DNA from: Spirulinaceae cyanobacterium SM2_1_0
Lineage (GTDB): Bacteria; Cyanobacteriota; Cyanobacteriia; Cyanobacteriales; Spirulinaceae
Direction of reading: 5' to 3'
DNA: 64,000 nucleotides
NCBI GenBank assembly: GCA_012031265.1
Contig: JAAUTY010000012.1
Location: 17,843 to 81,842 of the forward strand
Shown: positions 56,601-64,000 of the stretch, piece by piece
Numbering within the stretch: position 1 is the first letter of the stretch
Layout: each line of letters begins with the position of its first letter
Program-made: the position numbers and the translations under genes
Notes under the pieces: model-generated
What the model was told of the DNA's origin: nothing
The model's input: the letters and a program-made list of their open reading frames with translations, nothing else
Database searches by the model: none

Positions 56601-56868
56601 CTCACGTCGTTGGCAGCGCAGCTTCACCTATCGCGTGCTCAACCGTGCCTTGCAGTTGGTCTATTGGTGGCTCCAGCGCCAAAGTCCCGCCCCACAATCC
56701 CCACTCCGTCAACAATTACAGCGCCTGGGACGCGCGCTCTTGTTGCTGGGGGCGATCGCCGCGATCGCCCTGCTCGCCGCCTATATACCGTCCTGGTTCC
56801 TGGGTCTGCTCCTGGCCTGCCTACTGGCTGGGATGTTGGGAGCTTGGGGCTGGCTGCGATCGCGCTAG
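53672..56868 (+). CDS. Large patatin-like phospholipase-family protein with C-terminal membrane helices, one frameshift
   Basis: About 1065 aa once repaired. The patatin domain (residues about 15-330) has the glycine-rich oxyanion LVVYGGVALAVYMNG, the nucleophile GTSAGG and the catalytic Asp in FVDGGVLDN. A helical region follows with DUF3376-like features. The first frame ends at 55933. Adding one G to the GGGGG run at 55919-55923 carries the frame on as GGFILKSWRANDILWGRLDGLNRLADGLL to the stop at 56866-56868. The C-terminus has two membrane helices (LLLLGAIAAIALLAAYIPSWFLGLLLACLLAGMLG). ATG at 53672 chosen over the GTG 30 bp upstream. The TAG stop lies in the CTAG of MITE copy G. Confidence 0.85.
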
Positions 56869-56975
56869 TACCGCTACGCGGAATTTTGAGTTCTGAGTTT
56901 TGAGTGATGAGTGCAGACAATACAGGCATCCTACCGATCCTGAATGGGGATCTCATTTCCGCCGCCTTGTACTAG
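56865..56975 (+). mobile_element. MITE-like element, copy G
   Basis: 111 bp with CTAG at both ends. The left CTAG (56865-56868) contains the stop of the patatin gene. Copy H lies 109 bp downstream in the same orientation. Confidence 0.88.
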
Positions 56976-57084
56976 TAGAGGGCGGCATCAATGGTGATGC
57001 GATTCGATTTCTGGGGGATAGAGACCAGATTGAGTATGGGTTCGCCCCTCCCGACAATGATGACGTTATTGACGCCGTATTGTA

Positions 57085-57195
57085 CGAGTACCGCTACGCG
57101 GAGTTTTGAGTTCTAAATTTTGAGTTCTGAGTGCCTGCAATACGGGAATCTTGGAGATTTTGAATGGGGATCTCATTGCCGCCGTCCCGTACTAG
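57085..57195 (+). mobile_element. MITE-like element, copy H
   Basis: 111 bp, second sub-type (GCCTGCAATACGGGAATC). The left boundary reads CGAG and the right CTAG, so one side has mutated or the target was different. It is 36 bp from the stop of the GGDEF/EAL gene. Between G and H a 109-bp piece reads EGGINGDAIRFLGDRDQIEYGF in one frame, possibly a gene fragment. Confidence 0.84.
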
Positions 57196-57231
57196 GCCCC
57201 GGCGATGTAGGCTTCGTTTGACCTCTTGGCT

Positions 57232-60200
57232 TTACCTCACGACCTGTGCGAGCAGGGCGGTGGCTCGCGACGCGGCTATAGGCATAGAAAACAGTGCGCC
57301 TTGCCCCAACTCGCAGCCCAGGGCTTGCAACCAAGCCAACTGCTGGGGTGTTTCGATTCCCTCGGCGATCGCTTTCAGCCCCAACAGATTGCTGAGCGCA
57401 ACGATCGACTCTGCAATCGCCTGGTTGCGAGGATCGTCGGTTGTGGCACTGACGAAAAATCGGTCGATTTTGAGATCATCGACTGGGAGTTGATGCAAAT
57501 AACTGAGAGAAGAATAGCCCGTTCCGAAATCATCAATACTGAGACGAATACCCTCAGCTCGGATGCGATCCAACAGATCACGAGTTACATCAGTATTTTG
57601 AATTAGCATACTCTCGGTAATTTCTAGTACCAAACAATCACCGGGTAGCTGATACTTTGCCAGAGTCGCTATCAAGTACTGCAATAGCTGGTCTTGCAGT
57701 TGTTTGACCGAAAGATTTACGCTAATCCGTAGGGAATGCTCAGGAAACTGCTCACGCCACGCCGCCAACTGCTGGCAGGCGCTGTGTAAAACCCAAGCCC
57801 CAATCGGGACGATCAAACCAGTTTCTTCGGCGACATGAATAAATTCTCCGGGTGAGACGAGTCCTCGCTGCGGATGTTGCCAGCGAATTAGGGCTTCAAA
57901 GCCGCAAATCACGAATGTCTCGAGGTCAACGACTGGTTGATAGTAGATGACAAATTCTTGGCGCTCAATTGCTTTCCGTAGATCGTTTTCGAGCTGTAGC
58001 CGTTGCACAGCTTGTGAGTGCATGACAGGATCGAAGATCGCGTATTGGCTTCGCCCGCGTTGCTTCGCGCGGTACATGGCCAAATCTGCATCGCGGAGCA
58101 GGTCTTCAGCCCGTTCGTGGGCGGTGGTTCCAAGGGTAATGCCGATACTGGCACTGGTAAATACTTCGCGATCGCCAACTTGCAGCGGTTGGCTCAAGGC
58201 TTCAAGAATCCGCTCCGCAACCCGCACGGCTCCTTCGACTCCGTCAATATCCTCCAGCAAGATCACAAACTCATCGCCGCCGAGGCGAGTTGCCAGATCG
58301 GTGCCGCGAATGAAATCATCCAGAAGATTAGCAACCTTTAATAACAGTTTGTCGCCGATCAGATGACCAACACTGTCATTGACAATTTTGAAATTGTCGA
58401 GGTCAAGAAAGAGCACCGCAAACTGGAAAGCCGGGTGGCGTTTTGCGCGTTTTAGGGCGAGATGCAGACGCTCCACGAGTAGATTGCGGTTTGGCAAATC
58501 GGTCAAACCATCGTGAAGTGCCTTGTGGCGGAGTTGTTCTTCAGCTCTGACGCGATCGCTCACATCCCGCGAAGTGGTCTGGATATAGGTCACTTGTCCC
58601 GTATCATCGAGAATCGTTTTCGCCAGCGTTTCGAGCCAAATATATTCGCCAGATTTCTGGCGGATGCGATAGGCTACCGGGATATTGATGCCCTGCAAAA
58701 CTAGCTCATGAGCCTCCTGACGAACACGCTGAGCATCATCGGGGTGAAAAAAATCGTAGGGATCATGACCGATTAATTCTTCAGGACTGTAGCCCAATAA
58801 GGCGCGGCTCGAGGGAGTGACATATTCATACCGACCGTCGGGTTTATGCAAACAGACGAGATCGCTCATATTTTCAGTTACAAGCCGCAGGCATTCTTCG
58901 CTGGCTCGTAAGGCCATCTCGGCTTGCTTGCGATCGCTAATATTTTCCACAACAGCCACTGTATTGAGCGGCAACCCCGCCTCATCACGGAGCAGTGAAA
59001 TACTAGTGTGTGTCCAAATAACCGACCCATCCTTGTGCAAATAGCGTTGCTCACGCGAGAAATGCGAAACCTCACCAGCGATGAGGCGAGATAGCTCCAG
59101 ACTGTCGCGATCATCTGGATGCGTAATCTCAGCAACGGTAGTGTTTTCTAGTTCCTCGGCGGTGTAACCCAACATTTTGCAAAAATGGGGATTACAAGCT
59201 AGCAATTTGTTGCGCTGATCCTGGAGAGGACTGTAGACGATCCCTACGGCGGCGCGGTCAAAAATACTGCGAAACTGATTTTCGCTAGTAGTCAGTTGGC
59301 GCTCGGTCTGTTTGCGGACGGTGATGTCTTGGATCAGAGCCAGGACATGGGGTTGACCATCATCACTAGCCAAGAGTGATGTTGAGAGGGCGATTGTTCG
59401 TTGTTGACCATCTCGACATTGAATGTCCCATTCCTCAGCGACTAGATTATCGCCCTGGCGCATTCTCGCCATCCGTCCAATGGCTTTTTCGCGGATGTCT
59501 GGATCAGGGTAGAGACTCTGGTACCAACCGAGGCGATTGATCTCGGCTAAGGTATAGCCGGTAATCGCTTCGACCTGCGGATTCCAAACCGTGAAGCGAA
59601 CAAAAGGAAAATGTTCGATCGCGTGGCAAACACAGAGTCCTTCAGCCATGTGCTCGAGGATTTGCTGGCGGAAGGTACTTTCTTGTCGAATCGTCGCTGC
59701 CGCCAACTTGCGACTGGTGACATCCGCGATCGTCCCGACGTAACCAATGACTTGTCCGGTGTTGTCGCGTTCAACTACAGATTGGGTATCGACCCAACGC
59801 ACGCGACCGTCGGGATGCCGAAAGCGATACTCGCAGTGAAAGGGGATCTGTGCTTGGAGGAATTGCTCCCAGGCTGTGACGACGCGATCGCGGTCATCTG
59901 GATGCACTGCTTCCGCCCAGCCGTGATTGGCGATCGCCGCCAGCGTTAAGCCACTGATTTGGGTACAGCGCTCATTGATATAGAGGCAACGACCGGCGGC
60001 GTCGTGACGAAAAACTCCTACGGGTAGGGTAGCAACGAGCTTGGTATAGCGCTGTTGGCTCTCGCGTAGTTGGGTTTCGGTTTGTTTGCGATCGCTGATA
60101 TTCAAAGCGATCCCCACCAAGCGGCTCAACTGACCGGAGGCATCGGTCAGCGTCCGTCCCAGCACCTGCACCCAGAGCGTCTGTTGTTCGGCAAGGAGAA

Positions 60201-60699
60201 CGCGATGTTCGAGCCTCAGATCGGTCGCGCTGTTCATTGCCGCCTCAGCCGCTCGCCACACCATCGCGCGGTCATCAGGATGAATGCGAGCCTGCATTTG
60301 CGCGGTGGAAGCCTGCCAAGTTAGGGATTGCCAGCCTTGCGCTGTATGCAGACCGAAACCGTGGATTTGCTCCGTTGCAACATCATATTCCCAACAGACC
60401 ATTGCTGAGGCTTCCAGAGCAAGCCTCAAGCGGGATTCACAAGATTGCAGGCGCGCTTCAACAAGCTGACGGCGGGCAACTTCATGGCGTAGGATGCGAT
60501 TCCAGATGACGAACCCCACGCAACCGAATAGCGGCAGATAGATCGCAGTGTCGATGAGAAAGTGTCGAATCTCTTGCCACCCCAATTCGACGGCTGGCTC
60601 CAGCCAGCGCTCTAGAATCGGTGAGGATGCGAGATCAGACGTAGTAATCAGTAACAGCGCGGCGAGCAGCAGGCTGCCAAGTATGGCCATACGGTTCAT
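57232..60699 (-). CDS. Multi-PAS GGDEF-EAL c-di-GMP protein
   Basis: A 1155-aa protein. N-terminal membrane segments (about 5-22 and 48-66) are followed by five to six PAS/PAC units (about 85-715), then a GGDEF domain with intact RLGGDEF and inhibitory-site RGTD, and an EAL domain starting YYQPVVDLETFVICGFEALIRW (about residue 895). Both catalytic motifs look intact, so it could both make and degrade cyclic di-GMP; the net activity is unknown. It shares PAS-rich design with the adenylate cyclase at 33.8 kb. Confidence 0.92.
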   Translation of the reverse strand: MNRMAILGSLLLAALLLITTSDLASSPILERWLEPAVELGWQEIRHFLIDTAIYLPLFGCVGFVIWNRILRHEVARRQLVEARLQSCESRLRLALEASAMVCWEYDVATEQIHGFGLHTAQGWQSLTWQASTAQMQARIHPDDRAMVWRAAEAAMNSATDLRLEHRVLLAEQQTLWVQVLGRTLTDASGQLSRLVGIALNISDRKQTETQLRESQQRYTKLVATLPVGVFRHDAAGRCLYINERCTQISGLTLAAIANHGWAEAVHPDDRDRVVTAWEQFLQAQIPFHCEYRFRHPDGRVRWVDTQSVVERDNTGQVIGYVGTIADVTSRKLAAATIRQESTFRQQILEHMAEGLCVCHAIEHFPFVRFTVWNPQVEAITGYTLAEINRLGWYQSLYPDPDIREKAIGRMARMRQGDNLVAEEWDIQCRDGQQRTIALSTSLLASDDGQPHVLALIQDITVRKQTERQLTTSENQFRSIFDRAAVGIVYSPLQDQRNKLLACNPHFCKMLGYTAEELENTTVAEITHPDDRDSLELSRLIAGEVSHFSREQRYLHKDGSVIWTHTSISLLRDEAGLPLNTVAVVENISDRKQAEMALRASEECLRLVTENMSDLVCLHKPDGRYEYVTPSSRALLGYSPEELIGHDPYDFFHPDDAQRVRQEAHELVLQGINIPVAYRIRQKSGEYIWLETLAKTILDDTGQVTYIQTTSRDVSDRVRAEEQLRHKALHDGLTDLPNRNLLVERLHLALKRAKRHPAFQFAVLFLDLDNFKIVNDSVGHLIGDKLLLKVANLLDDFIRGTDLATRLGGDEFVILLEDIDGVEGAVRVAERILEALSQPLQVGDREVFTSASIGITLGTTAHERAEDLLRDADLAMYRAKQRGRSQYAIFDPVMHSQAVQRLQLENDLRKAIERQEFVIYYQPVVDLETFVICGFEALIRWQHPQRGLVSPGEFIHVAEETGLIVPIGAWVLHSACQQLAAWREQFPEHSLRISVNLSVKQLQDQLLQYLIATLAKYQLPGDCLVLEITESMLIQNTDVTRDLLDRIRAEGIRLSIDDFGTGYSSLSYLHQLPVDDLKIDRFFVSATTDDPRNQAIAESIVALSNLLGLKAIAEGIETPQQLAWLQALGCELGQGALFSMPIAASRATALLAQVVR

Positions 60700-60914
60700 G
60701 GGTCAATGCCAAATTCCTCTACAGTTAGGTGCCGAATTTAGCTTCAGAGTGCGTCTCTTTGCTCGGTGGGTTGACCAGCAATTCTGCCTAAATTTTGGTA
60801 TTGCAGCGGGCGAGGTGAGCAAGTGATGGCAGCAATGCCTGCTTGCTTGCATACGGTTAATTGGCGATCGCTGGCACTTGAGAACGGGGAGCACCCATCC
60901 AGGGATCTTGACGT

Positions 60915-61589
60915 TCAATCCCGCAACACATAACCGACGCCACGTACCGTTTGAATCAGGCGGCTCTCGCCCTCGGCTTCCAGCTTCAGGCGCAAGTAGC
61001 GGACGTAAACCTCAATTATATTAGAATCGCCCATGAAGTCGTAGCCCCAGACACGATCGAGGATTTGGTCGCGCGTGAGGACTTGCTTCGGATGGGCGAT
61101 TAAATATTCAAGTAGGTCAAATTCTTTAGCCGTCAACTCGATGGCACGCTGACCACGATAGACTTCACGGCTGCTGCGATTGAGTTTGAGATCGCCAAAT
61201 TGCAGTGACTCACTGTCCTGCTCTTGGCTGCGGCGTAGCGAGGCGCGGACTCGAGCCAACAGCTCTTCGACGCTGAAAGGCTTGACCATATAGTCATCAG
61301 CACCGGAGTCAAGGCCGGCGACGCGATCACTCACTTCATCCTTGGCGGTGAGCAGAATGATCGGCACCTTGTCACCGGTATCGCGCAGGCGACGGCAGAT
61401 CTCGACTCCAGAAATACCCGGCATCATCCAGTCCAGCACGATGAGGTCAGGACTCCCCTCGCGGGCGGCGGTGAGACCCGCCAGGCCGTCATTGGCGACG
61501 GTGACCTCGTAGCCCTCATACTTCAGTTCGAGTTCGATGAACTGAGCGAGTTTGACCTCATCCTCAATGACGAGAATATGTGCAGTCAT
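60915..61589 (-). CDS. OmpR/PhoB family response regulator
   Basis: A 224-aa two-domain regulator. The receiver has the phospho-acceptor Asp53 (LIVLDWMMPG), the acidic IEDE near the start and Lys in MVKPFS. The winged-helix DNA-binding domain carries ELTAKEFDLLEYLIAHPKQVL and VWGYDFMGDSNIIEVYVRYLR. It is close to NblR/RppA-type regulators of cyanobacteria but I cannot choose between them. ATG at 61589 chosen over the TTG nine bases upstream. No histidine kinase is adjacent. It follows the divergent region of the Nudix gene by about 95 bp, same strand. Confidence 0.88.
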   Translation of the reverse strand: MTAHILVIEDEVKLAQFIELELKYEGYEVTVANDGLAGLTAAREGSPDLIVLDWMMPGISGVEICRRLRDTGDKVPIILLTAKDEVSDRVAGLDSGADDYMVKPFSVEELLARVRASLRRSQEQDSESLQFGDLKLNRSSREVYRGQRAIELTAKEFDLLEYLIAHPKQVLTRDQILDRVWGYDFMGDSNIIEVYVRYLRLKLEAEGESRLIQTVRGVGYVLRD

Positions 61590-61683
61590 GAGCAGCAATC
61601 TCCCTACAGCCTGACTTAGCCCGCCGTCCCCACGGTAGCAGAAACCTTGCAGCCGCGTGCTGTCAGGGTCGGGGTTAGAGAGA

Positions 61684-62223
61684 TTATAAGTAGGGCCGGG
61701 TCAAAAAATAGCTGGCAATGGACTTGGCATCGATACTCTCCGGTTTTTGCTGAATCGCCGCTTCTAGATCGGCAGGGGTCATCAACACCACCGCTAGATC
61801 TTCGTCGTCGTCTTGTTGGGGCGGGGTGTCGAGTTGGTCGAGATCGCGGGCGAGAAAGGCATAGATGTACTCATCAGAGTAGCCCGGTGCGAGCGGAAAC
61901 TTGCCCAACGCCTGCCAAGTCTGGGCACGGTAGCCCGTTTCCTCCTCAATCTCGCGCTCAATGGTGGTCTGGGGATCTTCACCGGGTTCAATCGTGCCGG
62001 CGGGAAATTCTAGGAGGCGATCAGCGATCGCAAAGCGATATTGGTAGACGAGCACCAGCTTGCCATCGCGCGTCACCGGAACCGCCAGCGCCCCCCCTGG
62101 ATGACGGATACACTCCCAATCGCCTTCGGCACCGTTGGGCAGTCGCAGGCGGTCAACCGTGAAGTCAAACTTGCGGCCGCGATAGGCGAGGCGATTTTGC
62201 AACAGTTCAGCAGGTTCAGGCAT
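61684..62223 (-). CDS. Nudix hydrolase (ADP-ribose pyrophosphatase-like)
   Basis: A 179-aa enzyme. The Nudix box reads GTIEPGEDPQTTIEREIEEETGY (about residues 76-98), complete with the REUxEE core. The preceding QYRFAIADRLLEFPAG and the following PGYSDEYIYAFLARDL fit the ADP-ribose/nucleotide-sugar pyrophosphatase group. Stand-alone gene. Confidence 0.9.
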   Translation of the reverse strand: MPEPAELLQNRLAYRGRKFDFTVDRLRLPNGAEGDWECIRHPGGALAVPVTRDGKLVLVYQYRFAIADRLLEFPAGTIEPGEDPQTTIEREIEEETGYRAQTWQALGKFPLAPGYSDEYIYAFLARDLDQLDTPPQQDDDEDLAVVLMTPADLEAAIQQKPESIDAKSIASYFLTRPYL

Positions 62224-62477
62224 GAGCAGCTTAATCCACCAACGACGCCTTTAGTTTAGAGGTTGGGCGGAGCGGCAATGTAGCCAACCAAAATTTTGAC
62301 CGGTGAGGATATCTGGGTCAGCCTGCGGTTGGGTTCATCCCACTTGGCAATGGGGGCGATGCGGCTGCGTGGCTTGCTGCCCGTCAGCCCAGCTCAAGGT
62401 TGGCGACGCTTTGCATAAAACTAGACGTTGAACCACGAGTATTGTGTAGAGTGCCAGGTTGGCCTCACCTACGGTTA

Positions 62478-63149
62478 ATGAATGCAACTATGCAAACCCT
62501 TGACCAAAACTTGAAAACACTGGCGGTTGCGGCCCAAGCCCAGCAAGCTGGGACGACAGCGCGGCGCATTGCTTTGGCGAGACTGCTGCGTGAGCTACAA
62601 CTTTGTGGCCGATTGGTACGCCCGTTTCGGGGTATGTTTCGGGGTTACTATGAGGATATCTACGCTGATGCCACCCAGCGTTTGTTCGTTTACATTTGCG
62701 AAAAAATTGATCGCTACGATCCTGAACGGGCGGTCTTGCAGTGGGTGAACTTTTTACTCCGACGGCGCTTTTTTGTCGAAGCCTGCCGCGAAGTTTTCCC
62801 GCACTATCGAGCGAATGCGGGCAAAGTCACGGTGATGGTTGGGACGATGCTCAGCTTGGATGATCTGACCAGCCACCAACTGCACGCTGCCTCAAGCGAG
62901 GACGGGCCGAGTACGACTGATGAGATCCGTGCTTACCTGCGGGATGATCCCGAAGGATGCTTTCAGGGTGCACATATTGCCGATCGTCCTGATGCCAGCT
63001 TTCAGTTCATTGCCGGTCGTATTCTCGACGGTTACAAGTTGCGAGAACTATCAGCCGAGCTGGATATTCCAGTTCCGACGCTGAGTAGCTTTTATCAACG
63101 CAATCAGAAACGTTTTGCCCCGAAGCTGCGCGATTACTTAACTCAATGA
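62478..63149 (+). CDS. Sigma-70-like factor (ECF-like group) linked to DUF1822
   Basis: A 223-aa protein. The segment YYEDIYADATQRLFVYICEKIDRYDPERAVLQWVNFLLRRRFF resembles sigma region 2, and the C-terminus ending YKLRELSAELDIPVPTLSSFYQRN resembles region 4 HTH. This matches the cyanobacterial sigma-factor-like proteins usually followed by a DUF1822 gene. ATG at 62478 (MNATMQTLDQN) is my choice; ATG at 62490 is possible. The target promoters are unknown. Confidence 0.75.
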   Translation: MNATMQTLDQNLKTLAVAAQAQQAGTTARRIALARLLRELQLCGRLVRPFRGMFRGYYEDIYADATQRLFVYICEKIDRYDPERAVLQWVNFLLRRRFFVEACREVFPHYRANAGKVTVMVGTMLSLDDLTSHQLHAASSEDGPSTTDEIRAYLRDDPEGCFQGAHIADRPDASFQFIAGRILDGYKLRELSAELDIPVPTLSSFYQRNQKRFAPKLRDYLTQ

Positions 63150-63164
63150 ACTCTGGAGACCATC

Positions 63165-64000
63165 ATGGCGATCGCTCAAGACACCATTTTCAAACAACCT
63201 ATGACGCTACAGGTGCGGCAGCAGGCGCAGCAGTTTGCCGGGCGGCATAACTCGGCGGCGAAAGCGCGTCAGGTGTATCTCAATACGCTGGCGGTGCAAG
63301 CTGTGGCTGATTACTTGAATTACTTTGGTTTTAGCGCCGACTTGGCGGCTGGGGCGAGTTGGCAGCCCGTCCAACAGGCTCTGGCGGATGTTGCTGACCT
63401 CTGCGTGACCAACTGGGGGGTTCTGGAGTGCCGGCCGGTGCTAGCAGACGCATCAATTTTGAGCATCCCGCCGGAGGTCTGGGGCGATCGCGCTGCTTAC
63501 GTCGCGGTTCAGTTTGACCATGACCTCCGCCACGCCACCATTCTTGGCTTTGTCCAGGAGAGCGGCACGGGTGAGATCCCGCTTAGTGAGCTGCAAGCAA
63601 CCGAGGTATTGCTCGACTATCTGAGCCAGCCGCGCCTGGTGCGGCTGACGGCTTGGTTGCAGGGAAAGGTCGCGGCGGGCTGGCAGCAGCTCGAGGACTT
63701 GGCACTGCCCGCTCACGAACTCGCACTCAATTTTCGCAGTGGGGCGGTCGCGAAGCGTCCCAGTGGGAATTTCACGGCGGCGAAGCCGCGCTGGGTACGC
63801 AGGGGCAAGGTTCTGGAACTTAGTCGTGCGACTGAGCAGTTGGCGCTCATTGTCAGCATTGCACCGACGGCGAGTGATGAATACGATGTGGGGGTCGATC
63901 TCTGCCCGGTGCCCCGATGCGGAATTTGCCTGCTGATCTTAAGGTCAAATTTGGATGCTAAAGCAGGTGTGATGCAGGCAAGTGCGCGCGGGACACCGGC
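63165..64000 (+). CDS. DUF1822 family protein (partial, runs off the window)
   Basis: From ATG 63165 (preceded by CTGGAGAC) the frame is open to the window edge: 278 codons visible. FTLQ-type N-terminus (MTLQVRQQAQQFAGRHN), QVYLNTLAVQAVADYLNYFGF, VAVQFDHDLRHATILGF and VMQASARGTP are DUF1822 marks. Between about 63912 and 63952 the family pattern is better read in the neighbouring frame (PADLKVK), suggesting two compensating single-base errors. The gene starts 15 bp after the sigma-like gene, so one operon is likely. Confidence 0.75.
   Translation, partial: MAIAQDTIFKQPMTLQVRQQAQQFAGRHNSAAKARQVYLNTLAVQAVADYLNYFGFSADLAAGASWQPVQQALADVADLCVTNWGVLECRPVLADASILSIPPEVWGDRAAYVAVQFDHDLRHATILGFVQESGTGEIPLSELQATEVLLDYLSQPRLVRLTAWLQGKVAAGWQQLEDLALPAHELALNFRSGAVAKRPSGNFTAAKPRWVRRGKVLELSRATEQLALIVSIAPTASDEYDVGVDLCPVPRCGICLLILRSNLDAKAGVMQASARGTP

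Noticed and set aside
24313..57195. A CRISPR array or transposase gene behind the repeats
   Set aside because: The repeats are kilobases apart with no regular spacers, and no transposase-like frame is present in the window.

Overview
The window is a piece of a GC-rich cyanobacterial chromosome. The evidence is dense GCGATCGC (HIP1) palindromes, a ferredoxin:NADP reductase with a phycobilisome-linker domain (petH), a slr0228-type FtsH, ndhL, the beta-carboxysome shell protein CcmP, an EbsA-like protein, and several families restricted to cyanobacteria (DUF4079, DUF3007, DUF1822, probable DUF6816 and DUF6737). No rRNA, CRISPR array, prophage or complete insertion sequence is visible. I cannot name the species from sequence alone.

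Layout. 0.4-6.6 kb: petH, ftsH, a DUF4079 membrane protein and comEC, all forward, then tRNA-Ser(CGA). 6.8-15.4 kb, mostly reverse: a Uma2 protein, an unusual cNMP-binding/degenerate sigma54-AAA+/Fe-S membrane fusion, trpA, an NCS2 purine permease, a GT39-like glycosyltransferase and lepB. 15.5-23.4 kb, mostly forward: pyrC, a small conserved protein, a second Uma2 (reverse), a SpoIID/LytB-like protein, ccmP, a K+-channel-like protein and a cell-wall amidase. 23.6-32.7 kb: an FMN reductase, a secreted protein overlapping a 2Fe-2S ferredoxin, an SDR, a CSP41-like epimerase, a NicO-type Ni/Co exporter, tRNA-Leu(UAA), ndhL-DUF3007, thyX and a rhomboid protease. 33.7-46.2 kb: a six-PAS adenylate cyclase, a MetF homologue, trpS, a ridA / glutamine-synthetase-like / APC-permease catabolic cluster, an alpha/beta hydrolase homologue, a broken XRE regulator and prmC. 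46.4-64 kb: a pseudo-orthocaspase, ATP sulfurylase, a class-I aminotransferase, ebsA plus a phosphotransacetylase-like protein, a very large patatin-like protein, a PAS/GGDEF/EAL protein, an OmpR-type regulator, a Nudix hydrolase, and a sigma-like factor with a DUF1822 gene running off the edge.

Most striking: eight copies of a ~111-bp MITE-like element lie in the right two thirds of the window. Each has imperfect inverted ends (TAC-N6-GCGGAA) and is bounded by a 4-bp YTAG, usually CTAG but TTAG on both sides in one copy, which looks like a target duplication. The elements sit exactly at gene ends. In four genes the TAG stop codon is the YTAG itself, and two further proteins (the MetF homologue and the DUF6816-like protein) have C-termini encoded inside an element.

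Sequence quality or decay: seven otherwise intact genes (ftsH, the Fe-S fusion twice, ccmP, nicO, ridA, a small unknown gene, the patatin gene) carry single-base indels, nearly all in short homopolymers. Essential genes are included, so most are probably sequencing errors in a draft assembly. The XRE gene is different: it is broken by a 7-bp tandem duplication.
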